Shown piece after piece: positions 35,212-44,396 of a stretch of 60,298 nt of DNA. The notes under the pieces are model-generated. The model was not told the origin of the DNA and did no database searches. It saw only the letters and a program-made list of their open reading frames with translations. Origin of the DNA: Candidatus Pullichristensenella stercorigallinarum (GTDB taxonomy: Bacteria > Bacillota > Clostridia > Christensenellales > Aristaeellaceae); contig DVFZ01000046.1 of NCBI GenBank assembly GCA_018712945.1, forward strand, positions 1 to 60,298, in the 5' to 3' direction. Position 1 is the first letter of the stretch. Each line of letters begins with the position of its first letter. Both the position numbers and the translations under genes were made by a program.

Positions 35212-36090
35212 ATGTTGCTGTATGGCACAGAAGGCAGCTTTGCCCGCCGCGAAGGCGCTTGGGCAGGGCACGGGGACGTGGGCGTGTTCACAGCCGCAGA
35301 GATGGAGGCCGGCCCGGGGCGCATGCCCGTGCGGTTGCCGCTGCCTGTGCAGGTGCGCTACTGCCGCGCCGGCATGGAAGGCGAAGTATTGACGGGCGCG
35401 GTGAAGCGCACAGCGGGCAGTTTTTCCTTTGCATACTGGAAGGATGGCCTCGCCTTTGTGGATGAAAGCGGTTTTGTGGCAGGCGTGCTGGATGGCCTCG
35501 CCGGGCGGCAAATGACGGCGGGCGGGGCGCTGTGCGCAGTGCTGGCGGCGCTGTTGCCCCCGGAGACAGGGGCTGTGGAGGCGCTGGAGGCACGCGCGGA
35601 GGGGCTGGAGACGGAGGCTTTGGCCGAGGCGGCGCTGGCCTCCCACCGCTTTGGCGGCAAACTGCTGGATGTGCGCAAGCAGGCCTCGGCACTGGGGCGC
35701 TACTATGCACAGCTGGAGGACATGTTCGAAGACCTGGGCGACGCGGCGCAGGCGCTCGGCCTTGCCCACGCCGAGGCGCGCTCCCTTGCCCTCAGCGGCG
35801 AACGCGCCCACCGGTTGCGCGAGGATGCACTTAGCCTGCGCGAGTACCTGTTGCAGATACGCGAACTGTACCAAGCGCAAATCGGCATCCGGCAGAACGA
35901 GATCATGAAATCCCTCACCGTGGTGACGACCATTTTCCTGCCGCTCAGCCTGTTGGCGGGCTGGTACGGCATGAATTTTGCCGGCATGCCGGAACTTACG
36001 TGGCCGTGGGGGTATCCCCTCATCATACTCGTCAGCCTGGCCATCGTGGCGCTGTGCATCTGGTATTTCCGGCGCAAGAAGTTTTTGTGA
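35212..36090 (+). CDS. CorA-family magnesium/metal ion channel
   Basis: This 292-residue protein has a soluble N-terminal domain, a long helical region (about 120-225), and two C-terminal membrane helices joined by the signature YGMNF, needed for magnesium selectivity, followed by a basic tail (RRKKFL). It is shorter than typical CorA but keeps the pore motif. The ATG at 35212 follows GGAGGGAGAGG. It probably carries magnesium or another divalent ion across the membrane as a pentamer. Confidence 0.9.
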   Translation: MLLYGTEGSFARREGAWAGHGDVGVFTAAEMEAGPGRMPVRLPLPVQVRYCRAGMEGEVLTGAVKRTAGSFSFAYWKDGLAFVDESGFVAGVLDGLAGRQMTAGGALCAVLAALLPPETGAVEALEARAEGLETEALAEAALASHRFGGKLLDVRKQASALGRYYAQLEDMFEDLGDAAQALGLAHAEARSLALSGERAHRLREDALSLREYLLQIRELYQAQIGIRQNEIMKSLTVVTTIFLPLSLLAGWYGMNFAGMPELTWPWGYPLIILVSLAIVALCIWYFRRKKFL

Positions 36091-36126
36091 GCAATGGGAC
36101 GGGGCAGGACAAGGGAGGTGCAACGC

Positions 36127-36326
36127 GTGAAGCGGCAAAGGCCCGTGACAAAGCGGGCGCGCGAGGTGCTGGGGGCGTGCATTGGCCCGGCCTTCCTGGC
36201 GGCGGGCCAGCCCACCCGCCTCCCCCCGCGTCCCCGGCGGGTGGGCGGGGGCCTTCCCCATCGGCTGGGCCGTGTTTTTTTACACTGCTCCCAATCGTGG
36301 CCGCCCTGCTGCGGTGGCGGCGGTAG
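36127..36326 (+). pseudogene. possible broken small membrane protein gene
   Basis: A strong ribosome site (GGGAGGTG, 36113-36120) precedes GTG 36127. The first 25 codons read VKRQRPVTKRAREVLGACIG plus PAFLAAG, a plausible basic N-terminus with a membrane span. The frame then becomes Pro/Arg/Gly/Cys-rich and implausible. A credible second span (WAVFFYT, then PIVAALLRWRR and stop at 36326) is split over other frames around a run of seven T. This suggests one or more small indels in a two-span protein of about 65 residues. It could also be an assembly error. Confidence 0.4.
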
Positions 36327-36369
36327 CGCGAGGGGTGGCAGGCGCCGCGCCTGTGAGCATTTTTGCGCA

Positions 36370-36404
36370 AACGCCCGCACGGGAGCTTTTCCCGGACGGG
36401 CGTT
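36370..36404. other. nested stem-loop downstream of the small broken gene
   Basis: An outer stem 36370-36377/36397-36404 and an inner stem 36380-36384/36390-36394 are visible. There is no clear T-run. It probably ends or stabilises the corA-side transcript. The rest of 36405-36530 shows nothing I can name. Confidence 0.4.
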
Positions 36405-36532
36405 CCGTATGTTGAAGGTGGGCAGGCTGGCAGGGCTCCGTAAAAGCCCGCAGGCCGGGGACGCAAATGCAACCAGGGGCGCTTACATGGTACAAGCAGC
36501 CGCAGGCCGCATGTGCAGCGGACGATGGGCAT

Positions 36533-36573
36533 GAAAATTGCCACCGGTCCCCTTCCTACCGGTGGCAATTTTC
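36533..36573. terminator. intrinsic terminator of the liv operon
   Basis: A 16-bp perfect stem (36533-36548 with 36558-36573) and a 9-nt loop, with A and T runs inside the stem ends, lie 56 nt beyond the livF stop on the minus strand. Confidence 0.75.
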
Positions 36574-36628
36574 CGCGGTTGCGCGCCTTGCCGTGGGCAT
36601 TTCCCCGGGCGGGCGTCGTCTTGGAGGG

Positions 36629-37336
36629 TCAGCCGCCGAGGTAGGCGGCCTTGACGCTGTTGTCGTTGAGCAGTTTATTGGCATCGTCTGCCAATGTAAT
36701 CCTGCCGGTTTCCAGCACATAGCCGCGCGAGGCTACGTGCAGGGCCATCAGCGCGTTCTGCTCCACCAGCAAAATGGTGGTGCCCGCCGCGTGCAGCTCG
36801 GCGATGATGTCGAAAATCTGGTCCACCAGCTTGGGCGCCAGGCCCATGGATGGCTCATCCAGCATCAGCAGCTTTGGGCGGCCCATCAGGGCGCGGCCCA
36901 TGGCCAGCATCTGCTGTTCGCCGCCGGACAGCGTGCCCGCCACCTGCTTTTCGCGCTCCTTGAGGCGGGGGAAGAGCTTGAACACGTGCTCCAGCGAACC
37001 GTCGATTTCGTTGGCCGGGCGGGTAAAGCCGCCCATTTCCAGGTTTTCGCGTACGCTCATCTGCTGGAAGATGCGCCGCCCCTCCGGACAGAGCGCCATG
37101 CCCAACGAAACCACCTTGCTGGCCGGCATGCCCACGACGCTTTTGCCATCGAACGTCACCTGACCGCTGCGGGGCTTGAGCAGCCCGGCGATGGTGTTCA
37201 GCGTGGTGGACTTGCCCGCGCCGTTGGCGCCGATGAGGGTGACGATTTCGCCCTCGTTCACTTCGAAGGAAACGCCCTTGATGGCGTGGATGTTGCCGTA
37301 GTATACGTGCATGTTCTCGACTTTGAGAAGGCTCAT
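36629..37336 (-). CDS. livF: branched-chain amino acid ABC transporter ATPase LivF
   Basis: This 235-residue ATP-binding subunit has Walker A GANGAGKST, signature LSGGEQQMLAMGRALM, Walker B LLMLDEPSMGLAP and switch region VEQN, all typical of LivF. The start shares one base with the livG stop, and GGAGG lies 7 nt upstream. With LivG it powers import of leucine, isoleucine and valine or related amino acids through LivH and LivM. Confidence 0.95.
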   Translation of the reverse strand: MSLLKVENMHVYYGNIHAIKGVSFEVNEGEIVTLIGANGAGKSTTLNTIAGLLKPRSGQVTFDGKSVVGMPASKVVSLGMALCPEGRRIFQQMSVRENLEMGGFTRPANEIDGSLEHVFKLFPRLKEREKQVAGTLSGGEQQMLAMGRALMGRPKLLMLDEPSMGLAPKLVDQIFDIIAELHAAGTTILLVEQNALMALHVASRGYVLETGRITLADDANKLLNDNSVKAAYLGG

Positions 37337-38187
37337 TATATGTCCTCCTTTCTGCGGCCGAGATACGCCTCAATGACGGTGGGGTTTTTCTGAATCTCCT
37401 CCGCCGTGCCCTTGGCGATGATGCGGCCATAGTTGAGCACGCAGATGCCCTCGCAGATGCCCATGACCAGGCGCATATCGTGCTCGATGAGCATCACGGC
37501 GATCTGGAACTGGTCGCGGATTTTGATGATGCTGTCCATCAATTCCTCGGTTTCGTGGGGGTTCATGCCCGCGGCCGGTTCGTCCAGCAAGAGCAGCGAG
37601 GGGTTGGTCGCCAGCGCGCGCACGATCTCCAGGCGTCGCTGTGCGCCGTAGGGCAGCGATCCGGCCTTGGCGGAAGCCATGTCCTGCATATCGAAAATGG
37701 AGAGCAGCTCCAGCGCCCGCTCGTGTTGCTTTTTCTCCTGCTGCCAGAAGCGCGGCAGGCGGAAGATACCGGAAAACATGCCGTAGGGCACCTGGTTGTG
37801 CAATCCGATGCGCACGTTGTCCTCTACGCTCATGTTTCCAAACAGGCGGATGTTCTGGAACGTGCGCGCCACGCCGAGTTTGTTGGCCTGCACGGTGTTC
37901 ATGCCGGCGGTGTCCTTGCCGTTGATGAGGATCGTGCCCGAGGTAGGGGCGTATACCTTGGTCAGCAGGTTGAACACCGTGGTCTTGCCGGCCCCGTTGG
38001 GGCCGATCAGCCCGGCGATCTCGGTCTTGCCGATGGTAAGGTTGAAATCTTCCACGGCCTTGAGGCCGCCAAACTCAATGCCCAAATGCCGCGCCTCCAG
38101 CACCGGCAGTTTGCCCAAGTCGCGCTCCGGCACGATGCTGTGGCTGGGCACAGGTACCATCTTGGTGGTGGATCTGCGCATGGTCAT
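37336..38187 (-). CDS. livG: branched-chain amino acid ABC transporter ATPase LivG
   Basis: This is a 283-residue ATPase. It has Walker A GPNGAGKTT, the LivG-type insert with VARTFQNIRLFGNMSVEDN, a slightly divergent signature LPYGAQRRLEIVRALA (normal for LivG), Walker B LLLLDEPAAGMNPHET and the His switch IEHDM. The N-terminus carries about 30 extra residues before the ATPase core. The start overlaps the livM stop. Confidence 0.95.
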   Translation of the reverse strand: MTMRRSTTKMVPVPSHSIVPERDLGKLPVLEARHLGIEFGGLKAVEDFNLTIGKTEIAGLIGPNGAGKTTVFNLLTKVYAPTSGTILINGKDTAGMNTVQANKLGVARTFQNIRLFGNMSVEDNVRIGLHNQVPYGMFSGIFRLPRFWQQEKKQHERALELLSIFDMQDMASAKAGSLPYGAQRRLEIVRALATNPSLLLLDEPAAGMNPHETEELMDSIIKIRDQFQIAVMLIEHDMRLVMGICEGICVLNYGRIIAKGTAEEIQKNPTVIEAYLGRRKEDI

Positions 38188-39233
38188 GCCGCCTCGCCTC
38201 CTTTCCCGGCTTCACCCCGGCGATGGGGCGTTATGCGCGCGAAGAAGGCGCGTATCATCGGGTTGTTGGTAACCAGCATTACCAGAATCAGCACCACCGC
38301 GTATACCAGCATGCGGTAATCGCTGAACTCGCGCAGGAGCTCCGGAAGCACCGTCAAAAGCGTGGCGGCGATGATCGAACCCCAGATGTTGCCGATGCCG
38401 CCCAGCACCACAAACACCAGCACGAGGATAGAGGTGTCGAAGTTGAAGCGCGAGGCCTGCACCGAGGACATGTTCAGCCCGTAGAGCGTGCCCGCCATGC
38501 CGGCCAGAAACGCCGAGGTGACAAAGGCCATCATCCGGTACTTCGTAACGTTGATACCTACGGACTCGGCGGCAATGCGGCTGTCGCGGCAGGCCATGAT
38601 CGCGCGCCCGGAACGGCTGTTGATCAAATTGAGCACCACGAACAGCGTAAACAGCACCAGCGCAAAGCCCACTGTGAAGGTGGACATGCGGCTGACGCCG
38701 CGCGTGCCCGCCGGGCCGTTGACCACGATTTCGCCCAGTACGTTGGGGTTGTCAAAGGCAATGTGTACCTGCCCGCCGTCCACAGAGATATACAGGCAGT
38801 TGATGACGTTGCGGATGATCTCGCCAAACGCCAACGTGACGATGGCCAGATAGTCGCCCTGCAGCCTGAGCACCGGCACGCCGATGATTACGCCGGCGAT
38901 GCCCGCGAACAGGCCGCCTACGATCATGGAAAGCACCAGGATCATCGTCTCGTTTTCCATGCTAAATGCCGCCATCAGCCACTCGGAGAACACCACGCCG
39001 GAAAACACGCCCACGCTCATAAAGCCCGCGTGCCCCAGGCTCAACTCGCCGGAAATGCCCACTGTGAGATTCAGGGACACGGCCATGACGATGTATACGC
39101 AGATCGGCACCAGCTGCCCGCGCAGCGAGCGGGAAATCAGGCCAGCGCCCTGCATAAGCTGCACGACGACGAACGCCACGATGACGATGCCGTAGGAGAT
39201 GAGATTGTTGACGGTGGATTTTTTCAGCTTCAT
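38184..39233 (-). CDS. livM: branched-chain amino acid ABC transporter permease LivM
   Basis: This 349-residue membrane permease has about 9-10 hydrophobic segments. GELSLGHAGFMSVGVFSG and the coupling-helix region GRAIMACRDSRIAAESVGINV are LivM hallmarks. The ATG at 39233 follows AGGTGAGAGGG. It lies 10 nt after livH and overlaps livG. It forms the channel with LivH. Confidence 0.94.
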   Translation of the reverse strand: MKLKKSTVNNLISYGIVIVAFVVVQLMQGAGLISRSLRGQLVPICVYIVMAVSLNLTVGISGELSLGHAGFMSVGVFSGVVFSEWLMAAFSMENETMILVLSMIVGGLFAGIAGVIIGVPVLRLQGDYLAIVTLAFGEIIRNVINCLYISVDGGQVHIAFDNPNVLGEIVVNGPAGTRGVSRMSTFTVGFALVLFTLFVVLNLINSRSGRAIMACRDSRIAAESVGINVTKYRMMAFVTSAFLAGMAGTLYGLNMSSVQASRFNFDTSILVLVFVVLGGIGNIWGSIIAATLLTVLPELLREFSDYRMLVYAVVLILVMLVTNNPMIRAFFARITPHRRGEAGKGGEAA

Positions 39234-39243
39234 CCCTCTCACC

Positions 39244-40140
39244 TCACACTTTCTCATGGACTTTCTTGCCCAGCAGGCCCGTAGGCTTGACCAGCAACAC
39301 CACGATCAGCACCGCGAACACGAAGGCGTCGCCCAGCTGCGTGGAAACATAGCCGTTGCCGAGGATTTCAATCACGCCCAGCAGGATGCCGCCGATCATT
39401 GCCCCGGGAATGGAGCCGATACCGCCGAATACCGCCGCGGTGAAAGCCTTGATGCCCGGCATGGAGCCGGTGGTGGGCTGCAATACCTGATACGACGAGC
39501 ACAAAAGCACGCCCGCGATGGCCGCCAGCGCCGAGCCGATGGCAAAGGTCAGGGCAATGGTACGGTTGACGCTGATGCCCATTAACTCCGCCGCAGCCCT
39601 GTCCTCCGATACGGCGCGCATGGCCTTGCCCATCTTCGTGTGCCCCGTAAACAGCGTCAGCGCAATCATGATGATGATGTTGGCAAGCACGGTGACGATG
39701 GTCGTGCCTGTCAGGCGCAGGCTGGCGCCGGAAGCGCTGGTGTAGAGCGTGATATCGCCGAGGGTAATCAGCGAGGGGAAGCTCTTGGGATTGGCCGTCC
39801 AGATCAGCTGCGCCAGGTTCTGCAAAAGGTAGCTCACGCCGATGGCCGTAATCAGCACCGCCAGCGGCGCGGCTTGCCTCAGCGGCCGGTAGGCCAGGCG
39901 CTCGATGGTCACACCCAGAATGGTGCATACCACCATCGCCAGCAGCACGCCCACCAACGGCGGCAGGCTCATGGAGCTGACGGCCACAAAGCAGATGTAA
40001 GCGCCGACCATGATGATATCGCCATGGGCAAAGTTGAGCATGCGGGCGATGCCGTACACCATCGTATAGCCCAACGCGATAATGGCATAGATGCTGCCCA
40101 GGTTGATGCCGCTGATGATGCGCTCGAGGAACAAGGTCAT
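39244..40140 (-). CDS. livH: branched-chain amino acid ABC transporter permease LivH
   Basis: This 298-residue permease has about 8 hydrophobic segments, with ALGYTMVYGIARMLNFAHGDIIMVGAY near the N-terminus and the coupling motif GKAMRAVSEDRAAAELMGISVNR. Both are characteristic of LivH. The ATG at 40140 is chosen because it gives the family N-terminus after a GAGGGGGTGG ribosome site; the upstream 42 codons are Arg-rich and not family-like. Confidence 0.94.
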   Translation of the reverse strand: MTLFLERIISGINLGSIYAIIALGYTMVYGIARMLNFAHGDIIMVGAYICFVAVSSMSLPPLVGVLLAMVVCTILGVTIERLAYRPLRQAAPLAVLITAIGVSYLLQNLAQLIWTANPKSFPSLITLGDITLYTSASGASLRLTGTTIVTVLANIIIMIALTLFTGHTKMGKAMRAVSEDRAAAELMGISVNRTIALTFAIGSALAAIAGVLLCSSYQVLQPTTGSMPGIKAFTAAVFGGIGSIPGAMIGGILLGVIEILGNGYVSTQLGDAFVFAVLIVVLLVKPTGLLGKKVHEKV

Positions 40141-40313
40141 TTTCTGCCACCCCCTCGCGGCGCGGTGCGCCGCCTGCGCGCCCGCCTCAAGCAACCAACG
40201 GTAACCAGTCTCCTTCACGCGGCTGATTACCGTTGATCGCCCGACGGCGGCGCGCCGTCGTTTCAAAAAATCCGCAAAGCCCGGCCCCGGAGACCGGAGC
40301 CGGGCAGGGAATC

Positions 40314-41498
40314 TTATTCCGCAGCAGCCTCCGTGGCGGTTGCTTCTGCGGTTTCAGCGCCGTTCACGTCGAAACCGACATAGACGCCGTTTTCAATGCG
40401 CACGGCGGTCGGAGTCTTGGTGACCGCGCCGGTCTCATCCCAAGTCATGGTGCCGGTCAGACCGGTGATCTCCAGCTCCTGCATGGCGGCGATGAGCATC
40501 TCGCAGGCGTCCTCCGTCGAGGTTTCGGCGGTGATGCCGGCGTTGTTGATGGCCGCATACAGGGCGTACACGCAGTCATAGCCGTCCGCGGCGAACTGGT
40601 CGGGGTTGGCGCCGTACAGCTCGTTGTACTTGGCCACGAAGTTGACGGTCAGTTCATCGGTGGCGTCCGCAGAGAAGGGGGTCAGAAGCATGACGCCCTC
40701 GGCCAGGGAGGTGTCAAAACCATCAATGTTGAGGATGCCGTCCATGCCGTCCACGCCGAAGAAGATGGGCGCGTACTCCATGTTGGCGGCCTGCTGGAGG
40801 ATCATCGAGGCGGGCGTGTAGTAGATGGGCAGGAACACCAGATCCGCGCCGGCCTCGCGCGCCTCGGTGAGCTGCACGGAGAAGTCGGTGGTGTCGTCAG
40901 TGAAGGTGGTCACCGAGACGATGTTCAGGCCCAGATTGGCGGCCTCGGCCTCAAAGGTCTGATAAATGCCGGTGGAATAGGTATCGGCATTGTTGTAGAT
41001 CACGGCGATGGCGGTAGCCAGCTCGTGTTCGGCAATGTACTGCGCCGAAGCGGTGCCCTGCGCCGGGTCGGTGAAGCAGAGCTGATAGACATTGTCCTTG
41101 TCGGCAATGACATCGGTCGAGGAGGCAGACGGGGTGAGCATGAACATGCGGTCGTTATAAGCTTCCGCGGCGACCGCGACGCAGGGGCCGGTGGTGACCG
41201 TGCCGATGATCATCTGAGCGCCCCAGTCCCACAGGGTATTATAGGCATTGATGCTCGTTTCCGGGTCGTGCTGGTCATCCTGCACGTTGAGCTCAATCTG
41301 GATGCCGCCCAGCGCGTTGACTTCATCAACGGCGATCTGCGCGCCCTGAGCAACGGACGTGCCGTAGCTGGCGGCCGCGCCAGTCATCGGGCCGATCAGG
41401 CCGACTTTGATGGCCGCTTCTTCTTCGGCGAACGCGCCGCAAACCATGGTCAGAGCCATGACGGCGGCAAGAACCAGAGCCAAAAATGTCTTTCTCAT
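40314..41498 (-). CDS. livJ: branched-chain amino acid ABC transporter binding protein LivJ-like
   Basis: This is a 394-residue periplasmic-type (here extracytoplasmic) type I binding protein. The signal peptide is 1-24 (MRKTFLALVLA...GAFA); there is no standard lipobox, so how it stays at the cell surface is unclear. The mature start IKVGLIGPMTGAAASYG is the classic fold entry, followed by DEVNALGGIQIEL and PSASSTDVI. It captures amino acids for LivHMGF. AGGAGG lies 8 nt before the ATG. It is first in the liv operon, with 173 nt before livH. Confidence 0.92.
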   Translation of the reverse strand: MRKTFLALVLAAVMALTMVCGAFAEEEAAIKVGLIGPMTGAAASYGTSVAQGAQIAVDEVNALGGIQIELNVQDDQHDPETSINAYNTLWDWGAQMIIGTVTTGPCVAVAAEAYNDRMFMLTPSASSTDVIADKDNVYQLCFTDPAQGTASAQYIAEHELATAIAVIYNNADTYSTGIYQTFEAEAANLGLNIVSVTTFTDDTTDFSVQLTEAREAGADLVFLPIYYTPASMILQQAANMEYAPIFFGVDGMDGILNIDGFDTSLAEGVMLLTPFSADATDELTVNFVAKYNELYGANPDQFAADGYDCVYALYAAINNAGITAETSTEDACEMLIAAMQELEITGLTGTMTWDETGAVTKTPTAVRIENGVYVGFDVNGAETAEATATEAAAE

Positions 41499-41645
41499 GT
41501 TGAAAACCTCCTGCAATGTACTAACGAAAGCCCGCGCCCGCAGACGCGCGCATACGCAGTCGCTTCAACGACGAACCGCGAGCGGTTTTTGAATAATACC
41601 TCGCTCGCGTTTCTCAGATTTTCGCTTTCACAATGAATTTTCCTT

Positions 41646-41674
41646 ATAGTATCACCGCAGCCGTGCCGCGTCAA
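41646..41674 (-). promoter_or_regulatory. promoter of the liv operon
   Basis: On the minus strand, TTGACG (41674-41669), a 17-nt spacer and TACTAT (41651-41646) lie about 150 nt before livJ. The 41675-41928 stretch upstream is AT-rich and holds nothing else I can name. Confidence 0.72.
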
Positions 41675-41928
41675 TGGCATTTCTGTTAAATTGGTGCAAT
41701 AATATGCGCTTTATGCTTGCGCCAGCCTTCTACGAACGAAATAGAGCGTTTTTGCCCCTGCAAAATTTCGCATGTTTTTCCACGCATTTCCGGTTTTCTG
41801 CATTTTGACGAATGCAATATTCCATTTTTGCACGCTGCGCAAGGGCGTTTTTCCCGTAATATGGGCACAAATGGGCATAATTGCGCAGTTGTTACGAATA
41901 ATTATTCATTTTATATGAATAAAAATTA

Positions 41929-41960
41929 AAAGCGGAAGCGGTGTGCCCCGCTTCCGCTTT
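41929..41960 (-). terminator. intrinsic terminator of the secreted helical protein gene
   Basis: A 13-bp stem (41929-41941 with 41948-41960) and a 6-nt loop are followed on the minus strand by TTAATTTTT. Confidence 0.88.
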
Positions 41961-41974
41961 GCCATTTCCATCCG

Positions 41975-42862
41975 TCAGGAAAACAGTTCGCCGATGGCGT
42001 CAACGACATTTTCCCAATCCGCCTCCACCTCGGCGCGGGCGGCTTCATAAGCGGCTTTAACTTCATCCATGCCGGCTTCGGCCCAGCTCTTGCCCTCCTT
42101 CCAGAGCTGCTCTACACCGGTGCGCACCTGCTCGGCCATGTCCTCCAGCGCTTTTCCGGCCTCGTCCATGCCCTGGTCCACGGCTGTTTCCACATAGACG
42201 AGGGCGCGAGTCAGTTCCGCGGCCACATCCTCGCTGACGTCCTCAATGCCCTTTTCCAGCTCCGAGGCATGCTCGCGCAGGTAGGCGATGGCGTTTTCCA
42301 ATTCCTCCTGGGCCACTTCGCCCTGTTGCTGAAGCCATTGGCGGGTTTCGGCCTCCACTTCTTCCAGACGGGCCTTGAGGGAGGCGGCGCGATCGCACAG
42401 GGAGGCGACGTTGCCGTCCAAATCCGCCGTCAGTTCCTCGCGGGCGCTTTCAAAGGCGACGGCGTAGGAAGCCACGCCGGATTCTTCCCAGGCCAACCCC
42501 TGCTTGTAAAGCTGCTCCACGCATGTGCGCATGGCGCTGCACAGGCGCACCACGGGGCTGCTTACCCCGATGGCCACATTTGCGCAGGCCTGTTCCAGAT
42601 AGGTTACAGCCTCGGCTACGCGCACGGCTTCCTCGTCCGTCAGCGCCCCGGAGTTTTCAAACAGCGCCGCACCCCGGTCGAGCAGGTATTCCACAGCTGC
42701 GCGCGCATCTTCCTCGGTCACATTCCCATCCATTTCATACCACTGCAGGACTTCCTCCTCCGCGGCGGCAATCTTTTCCGTCAGCGTCATATTCTCGGCC
42801 AGCGCGGCCGTGCCCAGCAAAAGCGCCATCATCAGAGCCAACAGCCTCATCCATACTTTCAT
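41975..42862 (-). CDS. secreted all-helical protein of unknown function
   Basis: This 295-residue protein has a signal peptide (1-22, ending TAALA). The remainder is strongly acidic and almost wholly helical, rich in Glu, Ala and Leu with heptad-like spacing. Two internal repeats are visible: each has a stretch like VEQLYKQGLAWEESG or VEQLWKEGKSWAEAG, then VxxAYEAAR/VAFESAREE. No family is recognised. It may form a coiled-coil bundle at the cell surface. The ATG at 42862 follows GAGAGGA. It is transcribed alone. Confidence 0.75.
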   Translation of the reverse strand: MKVWMRLLALMMALLLGTAALAENMTLTEKIAAAEEEVLQWYEMDGNVTEEDARAAVEYLLDRGAALFENSGALTDEEAVRVAEAVTYLEQACANVAIGVSSPVVRLCSAMRTCVEQLYKQGLAWEESGVASYAVAFESAREELTADLDGNVASLCDRAASLKARLEEVEAETRQWLQQQGEVAQEELENAIAYLREHASELEKGIEDVSEDVAAELTRALVYVETAVDQGMDEAGKALEDMAEQVRTGVEQLWKEGKSWAEAGMDEVKAAYEAARAEVEADWENVVDAIGELFS

Positions 42863-43044
42863 CGGCAAATCCTCTCTTTTTCGTCATTCGCCCGTGCGGT
42901 GCGGGCCGCCTCAAAACCAGTATATTCGCCGCATGCGGGCCTGTCAACCAACCCTGGGGCGGCTTTTCCGTTTCGCCGCGCTTTTTTCACAAATCCCCCT
43001 TGACAGGCACGGGCAGCGTGCGTGGCAATCGAAGCGGGGCCAGC

Positions 43045-43193
43045 AATGGCCCATGCAAACCGCTCCAGCGCCCCGGGCATACTTGAAAGCGCCGCGGGAA
43101 TTGCTTACCAACGGCTTTGAGGGCGCTTCGCTGAAGGACATCTGCGCGCAAGCGGGCGTGACTACCGGGGTACTGCACAATAAAATAATTTGA
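43045..43193 (+). pseudogene. truncated, frameshifted TetR-family regulator remnant
   Basis: One frame from ATG 43045 reads MAHANRSSAPGILESAA. A second frame then continues ELLTNGFEGASLKDICAQAG and VTTGVLHN, the classic TetR helix-turn-helix, and stops at once (KII). The coding-like GC-rich sequence ends abruptly near 43181, where AT-rich sequence starts. No C-terminal ligand domain is present. It appears to be the left flank into which the dnd island was inserted. Confidence 0.75.
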
Positions 43194-43202
43194 CAAATAA
43201 CG

Positions 43203-43240
43203 CAGCTTCTCTTCCGGGAAAGTTTCCGGAAGAGAAGCTG
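43203..43240. terminator. strong stem-loop at the left edge of the dnd island
   Basis: A 15-bp perfect stem (43203-43217 with 43226-43240) and an 8-nt loop are followed by GCTTTGTTTT. It may insulate the island from upstream transcription. Confidence 0.7.
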
Positions 43241-43365
43241 GCTTTGTTTTCGGAAACCAGGGACGCGCTTATTTTCCCAAACTTCTATTGCCACAGATCC
43301 GATAATGTATTACATATACACGTTTCCAATGCGGTTTGTACAGACTTCCATAGGCGGGTGTAACG

Positions 43366-44396
43366 ATGGGGCAGGCAAGCATAAGGTTCTTCGGAATCCG
43401 CGGGATCCAGGCGAATACAGAGTATTATGTATGCATGGTTCCGCTCTCCGTACTTCAAAACTGTTTATATTCAGCGATGCCGAGCTGCCGCCGTCCATCC
43501 GTTCACAGCGAATTCTGAACAAGGCGCGCATTCCGGAAATCAAGCGGTATATCTTGCAAAATCGGGACGCATATGTTTTCTCAGCCCTTACCGCCTCCGT
43601 CGATGGGGATATCGTGTTTAAGCCGGTGGATTCGGAAAAACAGCATAAATCGTTGGGCGAGATCGAGATCAGCGTTAATACCAGGATCGTGATTAACGAC
43701 GGCCAGCACCGCAAAGCGGCTATTGACGCCGCCTTGGCAGAATGCCCGGAATTGAAATATGAGGATATAGCGGTTGTCCTGTTCCCCGATCCGGGGCTTA
43801 AGCGTTCTCAGCAAATATTCTCTGACCTGAACCGCTACGCAATACGCCCAACAAAGTCGATCAATATCCTGTATGACCTGAGGGATCCGTTTGCGGCTAT
43901 GATCTGCAGCCTGGTTGACGAACTGCCCATGTTCGGGAGGTGGGTTGACAAGGAGAAGGCGTCCATATCCAACAGATCCCGGGCCCTGTTTACGTTAAGC
44001 GGGATTTATGGCAGTTCTCAAAATCTCGTCAGAGGACTTTCTTCAACGGATGAGAGGGCGGCGGTCAAACAATTTTGGGAAGTTCTTTATGCTTCGATAC
44101 CTGACTGGCAGGGCGTTATCAATGAACAAATCAAGGCGTCAAAGCTGCGGGCGGATTTTCTCAGCGGCCATGCCATTCTCCACCGGGCCTTGGCGCATGT
44201 TGGCAATGACCTGTTGCGCCGGGGCAAGCAACTGGACGCTTTGGAAGCCATTCGAAATATCAGTTGGCAGAAAACGAACCCGCTGTGGGCAGGGCGCGTG
44301 GTGGTCAACAACGTGATTTCCGCTTCAAACAGCAGCGTGCAATACGTTGCGTCAGTGGTTTGGGATGCATTGGAAGATGGTGATGATCATGCCTGA
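43366..44396 (+). pseudogene. dndB: DndB DNA phosphorothioation regulator, frameshifted as written
   Basis: DndB is the DGQHR-domain protein that limits phosphorothioate modification. From ATG 43366 the frame reads MGQASIRFFGIRGIQANTEY then YVCMVPLSVL, matching the DndB N-terminus. At the A-run 43457-43460 the match moves by one base into the frame that continues KLFIFSDAELPPSIRSQRIL and holds NDGQHRKAAIDAAL, running to the stop at 44396. One missing A in that run would explain it. The longer open frame from 43305 has an unrelated N-terminus. Restored, it would be about 343 residues, near the usual length. Confidence 0.85.

Noticed and set aside
36094-36534. 146-codon gene on the plus strand
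   Set aside because: Its full length is Arg/Gly/Cys-rich without structure. Only the first 25 codons from GTG 36127 look genuine, so I list it as a broken small gene instead.
43185-43220. Promoter with TTGACA at 43190-43195 for the dnd genes
   Set aside because: No acceptable -10 hexamer lies 16-18 nt downstream; that position falls inside the strong hairpin.
43305-43457. dndB start at ATG 43305
   Set aside because: The N-terminal residues read from here do not resemble DndB, while another frame from ATG 43366 does. The open frame upstream of the A-run is accidental.
43451-43463. Programmed -1 ribosomal frameshift in dndB
   Set aside because: The sequence at the junction is not a slippery X-XXY-YYZ heptamer, and no strong downstream pseudoknot is evident. 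A simple base loss is more likely.
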